From Limnanthes douglasii subsp. nivea (Eukaryota > Streptophyta > Magnoliopsida > Brassicales > Limnanthaceae): a stretch of 64,000 bases of DNA. The notes under the pieces are model-generated. The model had not been told where the DNA came from, ran no database searches, and saw only the letters and a list, made by a program, of their open reading frames with translations. The stretch spans positions 339,638,654 through 339,702,653 of the forward strand of contig JAUPFV010000002.1 in the NCBI GenBank assembly GCA_036936605.1, written 5' to 3'. Of the stretch, positions 12,701-25,900 are shown in pieces (positions within the stretch are counted from its first letter, which is position 1; the number at the start of each line of letters is the position of its first letter). A program made the translations under genes and the position numbers.

Positions 12701-13400
12701 TAGGTTGATTCCAAATAGGTTCTACCAAATTGATGAATTCCTTGTCCAAATTCCACATATTCATAAACTTGAATCTATTTGTATGTTTGACTCTGTCTTT
12801 AACAATACTAATGCATAAAGGATTGTGATTAGAGGAGGTACGAGCCATACGAATCACCTGAGTATCATAGACAAAGTCAGAACGAGCTTGATTGAAAAGA
12901 GCTCTAGCAAGGCGCTTCCATTTAGCCTTGTTAGACCAAGAGAATTCACTCCTAGCATAGTCAGCCTAATCTAGATAGCAGTCATGTATCATATTATTAA
13001 ATTCATCTAAACTTTAATAACATTATGTAGAACAACCCATTTGCTCATATGAAGAACAAATAGTATTTAAATCACCCAAAATCAACCAAGGTTTAATAGT
13101 AGTTGAGATTTTCCTGAGAGTATCTCAAAGATCAATCGTCTAACATTTTGCATAAATTGCAGTAACAGAGAAAGTGTTGTCAAACTGAAAGTGCTTAATA
13201 ATGTTTTACATGTTTTCATGTTTCTCATATTTCACCTTCCTCTTAGCCTCAACCTTGGCATTCAACAAAGATTTTATTTTCAGTTCATCGCCAATGCACC
13301 ATAAACCACTTCTAAATAAGGGCCGAAGACATAAATTGGTATTCCGACCATTTTCTTGATAAAAAAAAAGAAAAAACATTGACAAGTGTATATACAATCA
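9790..13400 (-). mobile_element. decayed LINE with endonuclease, RT and RNase H parts (LINE-b)
   Basis: Minus-strand order follows a plant L1-type ORF2. Endonuclease parts lie at 13330-12850: FSVTAIYAKC, KPWLILGDLNTI (the GDFN motif) and SEFSWSN, then the SSNHNPL motif near 12830. The linker has FKFMNMW and KLKAWNK (12770-12630). RT parts are SLCTIMNRIMSKILN, VKDMTIQNNILIAKEL (11930-11800) and MTKAFD (11730), which jumps directly to NYLGINN, so the palm segment with FADD is deleted. A C-terminal RNase H relic at 10255-9794 has WTPPQQGRCKLNTD and HHICREQNKVADWLTKW. Stops and frameshifts are many. Some plant LINEs carry a C-terminal RNase H, which explains the last block. Confidence 0.75.
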
Positions 13401-15380
13401 AAATATTTTAAGATACAATCATTAAAAAACAAGCATATATTATAAATAAAAATATTAAAAAGGGTCGAAGATCTAAAGAGGTAGTTCACCCACTCTCTTA
13501 ATTAATAGAAACGAAAGCATTTTCCTTTTCACTAAATTTAGAGCAGACACGTGCATAGGTGCTTTTATGGATGTGGAAACAAAATGATTAAGTAAACAAG
13601 AAACTCGGTCCAAGAAAGAGGTGGAAGCTCTATCATCAACATAATGAATGTTATAAGAAACTTTAATACCAACACGAGTTTCTGAATTAATATTGTTGAT
13701 AATATTCATGAAATCACCATCACAAAAACCATAAGAATGAGAAGTATTGGAAATCTTACCAGAAATACCTACATCATCAACAACTATTTATAAATTTCTC
13801 TATTCGAAAAAATTATTTTCAAAAGTAGTGGCCCCCGCATCCCTTTTATTTAGAAGCGGTTGTATACGAACATTTAATTTTTCAAGAGATTCAATAACCT
13901 CGGGATAAGCATTCCAAAACAACATAAATTCATATCATCTTTAGAAATTGGCACACCGCTTTTAATTTTTATCTTATTGGATTCACGGGAGTGAGATAAA
14001 CTAGATATTTTAATTTAATTAAAAGTTAAAACTCTATGATTTTCCTCTCAAAAGACTATCAATTATGATTTTCACTCAATTAAAGCCAACTATGAAAAGA
14101 CAAGATGTTATGGGACTTTTTTCTTTCTTAACCGAGGAATGGACTTATAGAGCACGTTGATCGTCATATTAAATAAGTATTACTTCTATAGTAAAAGAAG
14201 GCTTTAAATTCATTTTCCTTTATGCCTCATTTGTAATAATATCCTCCATAATTGTTATGTCACTATCGGATTTTTATCATCCATAAAAGCACCAATACCA
14301 ATCTTTAGAATATGAGCAGATATATTGGAATTACATGAGCAAGAGGCACACGCTCATATTTAGTTACGGAATATAGAAGAGGGCCTAGATCACTCTTCAA
14401 TACTCCAGAATTAGGGATATTCAAATCTTGACTTTAGAATCCTTCAAATCATCGATAATATTACCAACAAAACCTTTGACATCAGAATTGTCACGCTTCT
14501 TTTCAACAATATAATATCTTAGTGAAACTTCACCGTGACTTCTACTCATGGCCAGAGAATTCACGCATTTTGTATTCTCATTCGAGAACCTTCGGCTAAG
14601 TTATCTTAAAAAGTAATATGCATGGCCTTCTACCATGAGAACACATATGATAAATCTTTTTCCCACGAGAGTTTTGTTATCTTAATAGATTAGAAGAACA
14701 TATCTTTCTTCCATTTAATTCAAATACGGATCTACTCAATATTATATTTGAAAAAAGAGAACCCTCAAATCCATTAGATACTTTGCCAAATACCACGTTC
14801 GACAATTGTTCGGGAATAATAAAAAATCTATATCTATATTGGAAGAGGAATTTTGCTTCCATAACCCTTCCATATTTGTTTTTTGGCATATTCTACTTAG
14901 GATTTAAAATCAATACTCGAAACTATGAGAATAATATAAACACAATAATGAGTAAAATGAAAAACAAAACATAAAGCAACAAAATTAGATGATTACCTTG
15001 TAACTGCGAAATAAAGAGAAAATATGAGTGTCTGGTTTAGCCCGTGTTTCTCAGAAACTTGATACATACATAAATTTGTCCTTCCATACCTTGTTACAAT
15101 TAGGAAGGTAATCCAAAACCTTTGTAAATTCCTCTATTACAGCCTAATAGAAGAGGTTACCTTTTTGGGCCTTAATACTATTCAAAGCAATAAAATTGTT
15201 AAGCCAAATTGGTCGTATACTTTTTTGGGTAAGAATAATATTAGCCATAAATAGATTTCAAGAATTTGATACCAATTGACTTAGGTACGTACCAACCTTT
15301 AAAGAAGTTCTGTATATAAATTCGAAAACTCAAACCTTCAGTAAGAATGTAGGTAAAAAAACTACTTAATTATCTTCGAT
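13401..15380. other. unassigned region with minus-strand open stretches
   Basis: Minus-strand stretches at 13473-13709 (MNIINNINSETRVGIKVSYN) and 14677-14889 (MPKNKYGRVMEAKFLFQYRY) are open and protein-like but match nothing I recognise. They lie upstream of LINE-b on the same strand, so they may be relics of its ORF1 or of an older insertion. The rest is AT-rich spacer. Confidence 0.25.
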
Positions 15381-17068
15381 ATCTAGAAAGGGGGAACTAA
15401 ATTTTCACATTTCTTGGAATTACCCCCTGTATTTCTTATTATACTCTTAATAGTGAGACTACTCATAAGGGTAATTAATAATATGTGACATCTCAACCTC
15501 TCTAAATAAACAATCAGAGTGTTTTACATATAATTCCTTTTGGTGTCAGAAGAAATGATTCCAAGTGAAAAATCATTATGAATGTTAACATAGCTAAAGG
15601 TTGAGATAGAATCAGCAACCAAAACCTCTTCAATGACTGATTGGCGACGACGACCAAGAAGATTAACATTTTCCTCATAATATGAAATATCTCATTCACG
15701 ATAGTATTGAACTACAAGTTTTATATCACTTCTCTTGATCATTATAGAAGGAAAGAGAGTGAATAAAGATGAAGTAAATAAATTAAAGAGTTCATAAATG
15801 ACAAAAAAGAAAAACACAAAAGACTTTATGCAGAAAGTGAGTAAAGATTGAAGTTTGATCAAAGAAACGAGAAAGATGATTATTTATAAAAAAAACGTTT
15901 TTCATCCTAACCCTTGATTCAAGCCAATCTAATTTTTGAAAGACACAAGTTGATACAATGAGCCAAATTAAAAAAGAATAAACGACTATGATAAAAGGAT
16001 TTATATCGGCAACACCCATGGATTAATAAAAATTCTGGACACATATCAATCAATGAGCATCGTACCTTCAAAATTAAATTTTAAATAACCCTCCAAATTA
16101 AGGCATGTTTTAAATAAAAATATTCAATACAATTAAACCATTAAATTTTTACGAATTTTTCAATAGTATAAGTAGTCATGAAATAAATTCGAAAGGACCT
16201 CATGTCCATTTACTGTTTTGGAAAAATAAAGTTTTCGACATAACGATTAATTAATAAGTATACTCATCGGGTAAAGAAAAAGATCAGCGAGGCTATTCTA
16301 CAGCGCTCGATAGTTATTTCTTCATTCTTTAGAAAAACTAGGGATGCTACTTTTCGGATTTTAGTTCTTCTTTCATTTTCCCAAAAGAACTAGCATGATT
16401 AGTTTTGGATTTTAGTTCCTCTTGCGTTCGTCAAAAGAGATACGGACTACTCTTTTGATTTTAGTTCTTTCTTCATTCTCCAAAAAGAACTCGATGAATA
16501 GTATCTTACATAAAACAAACTTGAAGTATCTTAATGGTAAAAACAATTGTAAAAATCTTAAGTAAGTCACAATAACTTTAAAAACCTGCAACTTATTTGA
16601 TGTACTCTTTTTCCTTTGGAATAATAGAGTTCTTCTATTTCAATGAAGATTTCAGTAGTCGAAAGTTTTTTAATTAGAGTGAAACAACATTAACACGAGT
16701 TAATATGGAGATATCTATGAGATTTCTTCGACTAGAGGAATATAAACCCATCAAAATTACCATCACTGTATTTTAAAAATCTTAGAAATCCGGACGAAAA
16801 AAGTTGAGATACAACAAAGCTTCATCAAAGATTCACAAGTTAAAACAACAATTACATGGTAAGTGGTTTCGTGATACAAAAGAGAAAACGGCTATTTTTT
16901 CCTTTCTGAAAATCTAGCTTTCCACGGTTTCTAGCCCTGGTTCACCATTTTTTCTCTCCTAATCCCTCATCACAAGCACCAAATCTTGTTGATGAGGAGA
17001 TTCAAAAGTTTTTATTAAAGTCCCTAAGTTCCCAAACTCTCCAATCATTTGTTTCACAGGTAAAATCA
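15381..17068. repeat. 1.7 kb direct repeat, copy R1
   Basis: The sequence from ATCTAGAA...GGGGGAACTAAAT to GGTAAAATCA is repeated at 18259-19942 with only scattered differences, and its 16160-16810 part again, more diverged, at 50111-50815. R1 has no TG...CA ends, no primer-binding site at its inner edge and no matching target-site duplication with R2, so I do not call it an LTR. It starts with an imperfect hairpin (GGGGGAA ... TTACCCCC). It carries a small minus-strand frame (15742-15524). Confidence 0.85.
15524..15742 (-). pseudogene. small unidentified frame in R1
   Basis: A 73-codon minus-strand frame begins MIKRSDIKLVVQYY and ends SSDTKRNYM. It has an in-frame TGA after the YYRE segment; the R2 copy has Gly there. 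Most differences between the copies that I compared change an amino acid (Arg/Ile, Arg/His, Val/Ala, Arg/Cys), which argues against selection on a protein. Upstream on the minus strand lies a TTTATAAATAA TATA-like box (near 15885). It may be the first exon of a decayed host gene carried by the repeat. Confidence 0.3.
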
Positions 17069-17379
17069 TTTGTTAACATGTTTTAAAATCGTTGCATTAA
17101 TAGACACAATCTTTACTTATTATTAGATTTTATAATATCGTTGCATTAATAGACGCAATATTATATAGCGTTTAGCTTGTGTTCTTCGTTAGATGATATC
17201 TCATGCCCAATATTTAATTGTGCTTTCTCGCGTTTAGCTTGTGTTCACGTTGAACTGAAAAATACGTGGCAAGAATAATTGTATATTAAATTATAAAATC
17301 ATGTGTCTCACATTTCCAAGTTTTTTGATTATTTGAATCTCAACAATAGAAAACCCCAACACAATACTAGTTCTATCTC

Positions 17380-17388
17380 TATATAAAG
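17380..17388 (+). promoter_or_regulatory. TATA box of the ZIP transporter fragment
   Basis: TATATAAAG lies 34 bp upstream of the first ATG (17414) and about 95 bp upstream of the more likely starts. The upstream 300 bp (17069-17380) are unique spacer with two short direct duplications (ATCGTTGCATTAATAGAC at 17086 and 17137; GCGTTTAGCTTGTGTTC at 17168 and 17230). Confidence 0.6.
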
Positions 17389-17413
17389 AGCCCCATAAAT
17401 AATAATCCAAACC

Positions 17414-18258
17414 ATGAGAGTAAACAAAAGACTAACTAACAAGAAGAAGTCAATCAACCACAAAATAGCAATAGCAATGGCAATGGCTAGTTCTTCTTCA
17501 TCACTCTTAAAACGCCTTTCAATCACTATCATAATTCTCACTCTTTTGGCTCCTCAAGCTCTGTCCGAATCCGAATGTGAAAGAGAATCCACAAATGCAT
17601 GCAACAACAAATCCAACGCCTTACCACTCAAAGTCATAGCCATTGTCTCAACACCTTGTTGCAAGCATGATATGCGTCTCTGCCCCGCTTTTCACACATT
17701 CGGTCCCTGCCCTCCATCCGGACAAGAACCTTTTCGTAATTGTAAAGTCATTTGCAGCCGGAATTATCTTAGCTACCGACTTCATGCATGTGCTGTCGGA
17801 TTCTTTTGACATGTTGTCTTCTAGTTGCTTGAAGGAGAATCCATGGCATAAATTTCCTTTTACCGGGTTTGTGGCTATGTTATCTGCTATATTTACTCTA
17901 ATGGTGGACTCTATGGCCACTAGCTTTTATAGCAAGAACAACAAAAAGAGTGTTGTGGCTGTTGAAGGTTGTGAAGAGAAAGATAATGATCCCGAGATGG
18001 GTGGTCATACTCATATCCATGGACCGACTAATAAAGGTCCTGATTCGCAGTTGCTACGCTACCGAGTCATTGCTATGGTTAGTTTATTTCTCCTAAAAAA
18101 ACTGAGATGTATTTTGAGGTTTAATGGGAAAATATCTAAACTCACCGGACTTGTATAATTATGAGCAGGTATTAGAGCTGGAAATCATAGTCCACTCCGT
18201 AGTTATAGGTATATCCATGGGAGCGTCTAACAATACATGCAACATAAAAGGTCTGATT
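17414..18258 (+). pseudogene. truncated ZIP-family (IRT-like) Zn/Fe transporter
   Basis: ZIP proteins move Zn, Fe and related cations across plant membranes through eight membrane segments. Codons 22 and 24 (ATG 17477 or 17483) fit the family start better than 17414; a hydrophobic signal region (LLKRLSITIIILTLL) and ALSESECERES follow. After ALPLKVIAIVS an inserted base near 17655 shifts the frame. The next frame continues with LVASMICVSAPLF, SVPALHPDKNLFVIVKSFAAGI, FDMLSSSCLKENPWHKFPF and a His-rich loop (GGHTHIHG). Exon 1 ends at 18077 (RYRVIAM), with a GT...AG intron at 18078-18168. Exon 2 gives VLELEIIVHSVVIGISMGASNN and IKGLI, then stops where repeat R2 begins. The last membrane segments are absent from the window. 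Truncation plus frameshift make it a pseudogene. Confidence 0.9.
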
Positions 18259-19942
18259 ATCTAGAACGGGGGAACTAAATTTTCACATTTCTTGGAATTA
18301 CCCCCTGTAATTCTTATTATACTCTTAATAGTAAGACTACTCATAAGGGTAATTAATAATATGTAACATCTCAACCTCTTTAAATAAACAATCAGAGTGT
18401 TTTACATATAATTCCTTTTGGTGTCAGAAGAAATGATTCCAAGTGAAAAATCATTATGAATGTTAACATAGCTAAAGGTTGAGAGAGAATCAGCAACCAA
18501 AACCTCTTCAATGACTGATTGGCAACGACGACCAAGAAGATTGGCATTTTCCTCATAATATGAAATATCTCCTTCATGATAGTATTGAACTACAAGTTTT
18601 ATATCACTTATCTTGATCATTATAGAAGGAAAGAGAGTGAATAAGGATGAAGTAAATAAATTAAAGAGTTCATAAATGACAAAAAATGAAAACACAAAAG
18701 ACTTTATGCAGAAAGTGAGTAAGATTGAAGTTTGATAAAAAAACGAGCAAGATGATTATTTATAAAAAGAAGTTTTTCATCCTAACCCTTGATTCAAGCC
18801 AATCTAATTTTTGAAAGACACAAGTTGATACAATGAGCCAAATTAAAAGAGAATAAACGACTATGATAAAAGGATTTATATCGGCAACACACATGGATTA
18901 ATAAAAATTCTGGACACATGTCAATCAATGAGCATCGTACCTTCAAAATTAAATTTTAAATAACCCTCCAAATTAAGGCATGTTTTAAATAAAAATATTC
19001 AATACAATTAAACCATTAAATTTTTACGAATTTTTCAATAGTATAAGTAGTCATGAAATAAATTCGAAAGGACCTCATGTCCATGTACTGTTTTGGAAAA
19101 ATAAAGTTTTCGACATAACGATTAATTAATAAGTATACTCATCAGGTAAAGAAAAAGATCAGCGAGGCTATTCTACAGCGCTCAATAGTTATTTCTTCAT
19201 TCTTTAAAAAAACTAGGGATGCTACTTTTCGGATTTTAGTTCTTCTTTCATTTTTCCAAAAGAACTAGCATGATTAATTTTGGATTTTAGTTCCTCTTGC
19301 GTTCGTCAAAAGAGATACGGACTACTCTTTTGATTTTAGTTCTTTCTTCATTCTCCAAAAAGAACTCGATGAATATTATCTCACATAAAACAAACTTGAA
19401 GCATCTTAATGGTAAAAACAATAGTAAAAATCTTAAGTAAGTCGCAATAACTTTAAAAACCTGCAACTTATTTGATGTACTCTTTTTCCTTTGGAGAAAT
19501 AGAGTTCACTTTTTTCAATGAAGATTTCAGTAGTCGAAAGATTTTTAATGAGAGGGAAACAACATTAACACGAGTTAATATGGAGATATCTATGAGATTT
19601 CTTCGACTAGAGGAATATAAACCCATCAAAATTACCATCACTGTATTTTAAAAATCTTAGAAATTCGGACGAAAAAAGTTGAGATACAACAAAGCTTCAT
19701 CAAAGATTCACAAGTTAAAACAACAATTACATGGTAAGTGGTTTCGTGATACAAAAGAGAAAACGACTATTTTTTCCTTTTGAAAATCTAGCTTTCCACG
19801 GTTTCCAGCCCTGGTTCACCATTTTTTCTCTCCTAATCCCTCATCACAAGCACCAAAGCTTGTTGATGAGGAGATTCAAAAGGTTTTATTCAAGTCCCTG
19901 AGTTCCCAAACTCTCCAATCATTTCTTTCATAGGTAAAATCA
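18259..19942. repeat. 1.7 kb direct repeat, copy R2
   Basis: Second copy of R1, same orientation. Its left edge falls inside ZIP exon 2, and its right edge (GGTAAAATCA) is followed almost at once by LINE-c. It includes the minus-strand frame at 18620-18402, open here through GDISYYEENANLLGRR, with the reading frame extending up to 18695. Confidence 0.85.
18402..18695 (-). other. small unidentified frame in R2 (counterpart of 15524-15742)
   Basis: A 97-codon minus-strand frame; the last 73 codons correspond to the R1 frame but without its TGA. A TTTATAAATAATC box lies upstream near 18760. No known domain. The R1/R2 differences look non-synonymous, so expression as a protein is doubtful. Confidence 0.25.
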
Positions 19943-19949
19943 CCATTAA

Positions 19950-22900
19950 TGGTGTTTCGGTCATTTATGGCTCCCAAACTTATTTTGGTGCCATTAATGA
20001 AGGATTCTCTCCCCTACCTCACCCTTACGGAGACGACAATCACGCCGTCGTCATCTTCTCTCTCCTATCAACACATCTCTAGCCCTTCCCCCTCGAATCA
20101 AGTGAATAACCCAGAAGCATTAAAGGAAAATGTTTTCTGCTTGTCAACCTACCTCCCTGAGACTCGAGCTCACGTGCCTAGCCATCTTCCCCTTCACTAT
20201 CTGCGAAACCTCAAGTTGTCCTTGTCTAGTTTCTTTCCCCTTTCTATTGGCCATAGAGTAAATTCTCTTTGTAGCCTGCAATTCTTTCATAATCGGGCCA
20301 ATAAACGCATATGTGTATGTGTGCCAGCATTAATGAGACCTCTCTCCTCATTAATGCATCCTCTAATCATGCAATTTATCCAACCCGCTTCCCCATACAA
20401 CCTTTTTGTTGATATTCCTTCTCCATCTCCTCTCTCCTTTTCTTTTATACTACCTCCCTCTCCCTTTATAACCAAACCGCACTCAACCACCCTCTTCACC
20501 TTACTGCTGCGACCCTCCTAACTGCCCTCTCTCAAATCAAACCACCCACCCCAGTCAAATTCTCTCGTTGAATACCACATACTCCTTAACCTACCCTCTC
20601 ACCAAAAAACCATTATCGACTTCTCTCTCTTAGCCCTCTCTCACTTAATCTTCCTATTTTCTTCGCCGAACAGCATGGTAGAAACCTTTCAAAGTTCTTC
20701 TTCGCTTCGTTCTAACCAGAAGTTAACTCTACGGTTCAATGAAAAGAATTCGTCCACTCCTGCCGCTTCAAATCCCAGACCATCCAGCCCTAGTACCACT
20801 CTGTCTCTCGGAACCAGATCCTCTTCTACATCATCGTCCTCGCCTCCTAAGTCATCCGGTATATTGGGGTTCCCTCTCTTAGTCCATGGATCTCCACCAC
20901 CTCCAGTGCATCACCACCAAAGATCCGGTAATATGCAATCTCTCGACTCGACCAGAAGTGAAAGAGAGACCTCGCCTCTCTTTCTCTAACCTCCAAGAAA
21001 CAGAAGCAACATGCAAGTGCTCTCCGATGAAGAAGACCCCTCCGAAATCGACATGACGAAGTTTCCATCCAGTAAAAAGAAACTCCAGTTAATCATCGAC
21101 GGCAATGAGAAGCTGCTCCGAGCCATCACCGCTCTGGAAGGCCCATCGTGAATGCCTTTACCATCCCCCAGTTCCGGCACAAACCATCCCTCCACGATAG
21201 TGAAACGGCCCCCATTCCTGGCATGAATCATGCTGCTTTGGTAATCTCCGACCACTCGTCCATTCCCAAAATAACCATTCCTCCCCCTCACCCTGATGAT
21301 TCTTTATCAGCGCCCTCCGTAACCCCCACTTCCCTAGGCGTGGTTTCTATCGCGTGCATGCCTGAAGATATTCAAGTCTCTTCTGCCATACATGTACTCT
21401 CAAACTCTAGCAGCATGCAGTGTACCCCAACCTTCCAAACCCTATCACCCTCTAACCCTTCCCTCTCCTATGAAGCTGAAGCCTCCCGCTTCCCGATCCC
21501 CCCCCCCCCCCATAACCCTATGTATACATCAGTCTCCAACCGATACCTATTTAGCAAAGCCTACCCATCGCCTCCATCTGTTCCCCTCCCCAATTCAAGC
21601 ATCGTCTCTATTGTAGTTCTGACCATCTAGTAGGCCATTCAGGCTAGTATCTCATCGCTCTCGAGCGACCACCAGCATTACTTCACAGTAATCCATACCT
21701 CAAGCCATCTATTTGTCCAAGTCCCTCAGCGCAACCCGATTCCGTCCCCATCTATGTTCCCGAAATCCTATCCTGGAAGGAATAACAAAGGCCATGCCTT
21801 TTCTCGCCCTTCCAAAGCTCACAGACCCCTTGGCATCCATCTTGACCTTCCTTCCTCCCTGAAAACCAGCAGCGCGTTTAGGAACTTCAGAAACAACAGC
21901 ACCTCCATCCTGCACCTTCCTACCGTAGAATCTGCTTCCATTGTTAACTTTCCCCAAACCGGCCTAATCTTAAAACCTCAAATGTAATCTCGTTCGTGGG
22001 CTCAAGTCGTATTACAACTTGACTCAAAATCCCCAATGAAAATCGAAAAGACCGAAGCGGTCGAACTCGACAACGGGGTTCTTGTCTTCCCCGACAATGC
22101 TTTGACAGGAGACAAGGAGGAATGAAAAAAATTTCTATCCGGTTACTTCTTATCCAAAAAGAGAGCGGTAACCCATTTCCAAGCCCTGACCAACCAAGTG
22201 TGGAGCACTTTCGGGCTATCAGATTGAAAACCGACCCCATTCGGGCACTATTACTTCAAATTTTCTTCGCCAGATAGTGCTACAGAAGTCCTTGAAAATG
22301 CTCCATGGTTCTTCAATAATCATCCCATTTTCCTAAAGAGGTGGGAACCCATGGAAACCCTAACTAAGGAAGCCCTATAGGTCATCCCCCTTTGGGTCAA
22401 GTTCCATGGAATGCCCCACGAACTTTGGTCGGAGAAAGGACTTGGAATCCTTGGAAGTTATTTAGGGACTCCAATCTACGTCGATAGCCAAACTGCTGAC
22501 AGATCTAGACTCAAGTACGCCAGAATTTGTATAATCATGCAAGCTTCCGCTGACTTTCCATCATCCATCACCATTCGCTGCCTAGGGAAGGACCATATTA
22601 TACAAGTAGAATTTCAAGGACTCCCAACTATCTGCAAGCATTGTTTATCCTTCGGCCATGCAGCTGTTGCCTGCCATATCCCCGCTGACCCGTCATCCTC
22701 AGCCCCTCCATGCCGACGACCAGGGAAAATAACCAATGACAAACTCAAATCCTACTCACACCGCTCTCTCGGACTCAAGCAACAGTGAATTCGCATCTCT
22801 AGAAACTCTTCATCGAATGACCATTCAAAATAATTGGACCAAAAGCTTTATCGTCGCAAGCAACATCCCAGCGGCCGCCCATATACACCAGGAAGAAGGC

Positions 22901-25900
22901 GATCCATCATCTACTGAAATTACCTCTCCAAGACCCAAAGCACCAAGTACCGTGGTATTATCAAGTATGTATGGGGATACCCCAATGTTGTACTAGTAAT
23001 TTCATACACTTTATCTTATAATATATTGTATGTCTATGAAAATCGCATGTTGGAATGTTAAAGCGTTAAATGACCCTGTCCGTCAAAAAGACGTTAAAGA
23101 CTTTTTTTCTCAAATAATATTAATGTTATCTGCCTGCGAGAAACCAAAGTCAAAATTGATAACATATTGCATATCATGAAAACCATGTTACCCTTCTGGA
23201 ACTACCACACAAACCATAGTTGCCACCAGTTCGGAAGAATCGGGATCGCTTGGAACCCAAGTGTCTATAACATCACCATCAATGATATAACCTCCCAAAC
23301 GCTTCAGTGTGACTAGTTTGGACTGCTAAAAATACTGCCCTTCGCCTCACCGATGTTTATGGCTACAATGAGCCATCAGACCGCCTCCCTCTCTGGAACA
23401 ATCTATGCCCCTATGCTCATACCAATACTTTCCTCTCGTGGATTGTTCTTGAGGATTTCAACGCCATCTGAAGCCCCCATGAACGATCTAGCTCTGACCC
23501 TCGTTGGAATAATTCCATTGATACTTTTAATGATTGCTGCCGGATGTGCTGCATGGACGACCTTCATTCGTCGGGTTTCCACTAGGCTCTCACTTGTGGT
23601 CAAAGCCCCGTGAAAGCTATCGTCACTAAGCTTGCCAGACTCGCCCTCGCGTTATCTTTGCTCAACAAGAGAAAATTTAGGGATATAAGCCATAGAGTCG
23701 AGGAGGCCAAGACCACCCTCGCCCTTGCCCAAGAAAACCTTTTCTCTGACCCTTCTAACTGGGCCCTGATCTCCATTGAGAAGGAGGCGTCAGAATCTTA
23801 TATTTTCTTCAGCCGGGGGCCTCGGGCTTGTAATAAGATACTATCGTTCACCATCCCGGGAGGATCCACGAGCTCCAACCCCCACACTATATCAACCACC
23901 TTCCAAAATATTTTCCTCCATCAGCTAGGTTCCCATAGCAAAAACAACTGCCTCGGCCCTGACAGAATCAAAGCCTTAATAAATACTAGTATTCCCCCTG
24001 ACCTCAGAACCGAGATGGTAAAACCAATCTCGAACTCTGAAATTAAGGCTGCTCTCTTTGACATTAACGGCGATAAATCCCCGGGCCCGGATGGCTTCAG
24101 TGTTGGGTTCTTTAAATCCTACTGGACCTCTATTGGCAGCGACATCTGTGCGGGGGTCAAGCATTTTTTCCAGAAAGAAAAAATGAATCCTGATTGGAAC
24201 AAAAACATTATCGCGCTTATTCCAAAGGTAGACACCCTTTATCTCCCCTCGGATTATCACCCGATTTCTTGCTGCAATGTTATTTACCAAATCGTCTCCA
24301 AAATCATTGCATCTAGAATTAAGTCGGCCCTTCCGGCTCTAATTGACCCCTCCCAATCTGCTTTTGTTACTGGTCGATCAATTGTGGACAACATCCTTCT
24401 CACCTAAAATATCCTCCACGGCTACCAAACCAACCGAAAAGGCCCCAGATGAGCTCTTAAAATCAACCTAATGAAGGCTTTCGACAACATAAGATGGGAA
24501 GTCGTTCTCGATATCATTTTAGCCATGAAATTCCTTATGGTCATGATAAATTGGATTATCCAATGCATCACTTCCCCCTCCTACTCGGTCTGCATCAATG
24601 GTAAGCCAATGAACTATTTCCCTCCGACGAAGGGCCTTAGACAGGGAGACCCCCTCTCCCCGTATATGTTTGTTATTGTCATGCAGATCCTCTCCAGAAT
24701 TGTCCAAGAAAAAAGCCAAAGCCTATCCTTTGGCCTCCACTGGAAATGTCACAAACTCAAGATCATTAAACTTAGATTGCGGACGACCTCATGATATTGT
24801 ATAGAGCCAACATTCAATCGATCAATCTGATTCATGAAGGCCTAATGGAATTTGGGGTTATTTCGGGGCTGCATCTGAACCCCTCAAAAAACATCTTCTT
24901 TTTCTCAGGTACTTCCCCCAGAACTAGACTCGAAATCCTCAATCGCCTTAACTTCCAAGAGGGTTCCCTCCTGGTCCGATACCTTGAAGTTCCCCTCATC
25001 ACCTCCCGTCTTTCCTACAACGACTGCAGACCTCTTATCCTCAAAATCACCAACAAATTCAACTCTTAGACCTCCAAGCATCTTTCCTATGTCGGACGCC
25101 TCCAGCTCATCAACTCGGTGCTCTTTGCAAGCCAGGTCTACTGGTCCTCTATATTTATCCTCCCTGCCCGGGTGGTCAAAGAACTTTCTCAACTCCTCTG
25201 TTGCTTCCTCTAGTCAGGGCCTGAAATGAAAATAACGGGAGCCAAGATCGCCTAGGACAAAATCACTGTGTCCAAAGATGAAGGCGGCTTTGGGATCCCA
25301 AACCTAAAAATTTGGAATCAGGCGGTCGCCCTAAAACTTCTATGGTCTATTCTTACAAAAAAATAAGAATTCTTTATAGACCCAATGAACCCTCATGGAA
25401 AAAATAATATCAAAATGCTTTTGGACTCTGCCAACCCCATCCACTGCAAGTTGGAGTTGGCGAAAGACTTTGAAACTCACAAACCAAGGTTCGAACCTTT
25501 ATCGAGTCACCATAGGGAACGGAGCAGACACCTCCATGCGGCACGATCCCTGGCTCTTCCCTACGTCCCTCGTCAATCGCTATGGTCTATCAATCCATAA
25601 TCTCACGAGACTCAGAAACATCAAAAGAGTATAATCTCCTCGTGGTAGTAATGGCTTGAAGCTGCTAGCACATGGATCCCTTCAAACGACAGCCGAAGGC
25701 CATTATGGAGAACTACTTTTTGTGCCACGGTCTACTAGATTTGGAGCGAAAGGAATAACAGAATATTCAACAATCAGACACCCTTCACAAGCATCTCTTA
25801 CCACATTCTATCTGACCTCCGCTACCGCTTCAAAGGAACCAAAATTCAATTTACTGGATAATGGAATTTTGCTCTCAACTTTGTAATTTTGAAAGTGAAG

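Noticed and set aside
17300..17330. Zinc-deficiency response element near the ZIP gene (ATGTGTCTCACAT)
   Set aside because: Does not match the RTGTCGACAY core; only a loose palindrome.
15381..19942. R1 and R2 as LTRs of a gene-capturing retrotransposon
   Set aside because: No TG...CA or known alternative ends, no primer-binding site after R1, no polypurine tract before R2, no matching target-site duplication, and the ZIP piece keeps its intron.
19949..20521. 190-codon Ser/Pro-rich frame as an independent gene
   Set aside because: Open because of C-rich composition at the LINE-c 5' end; no domain and no promoter.
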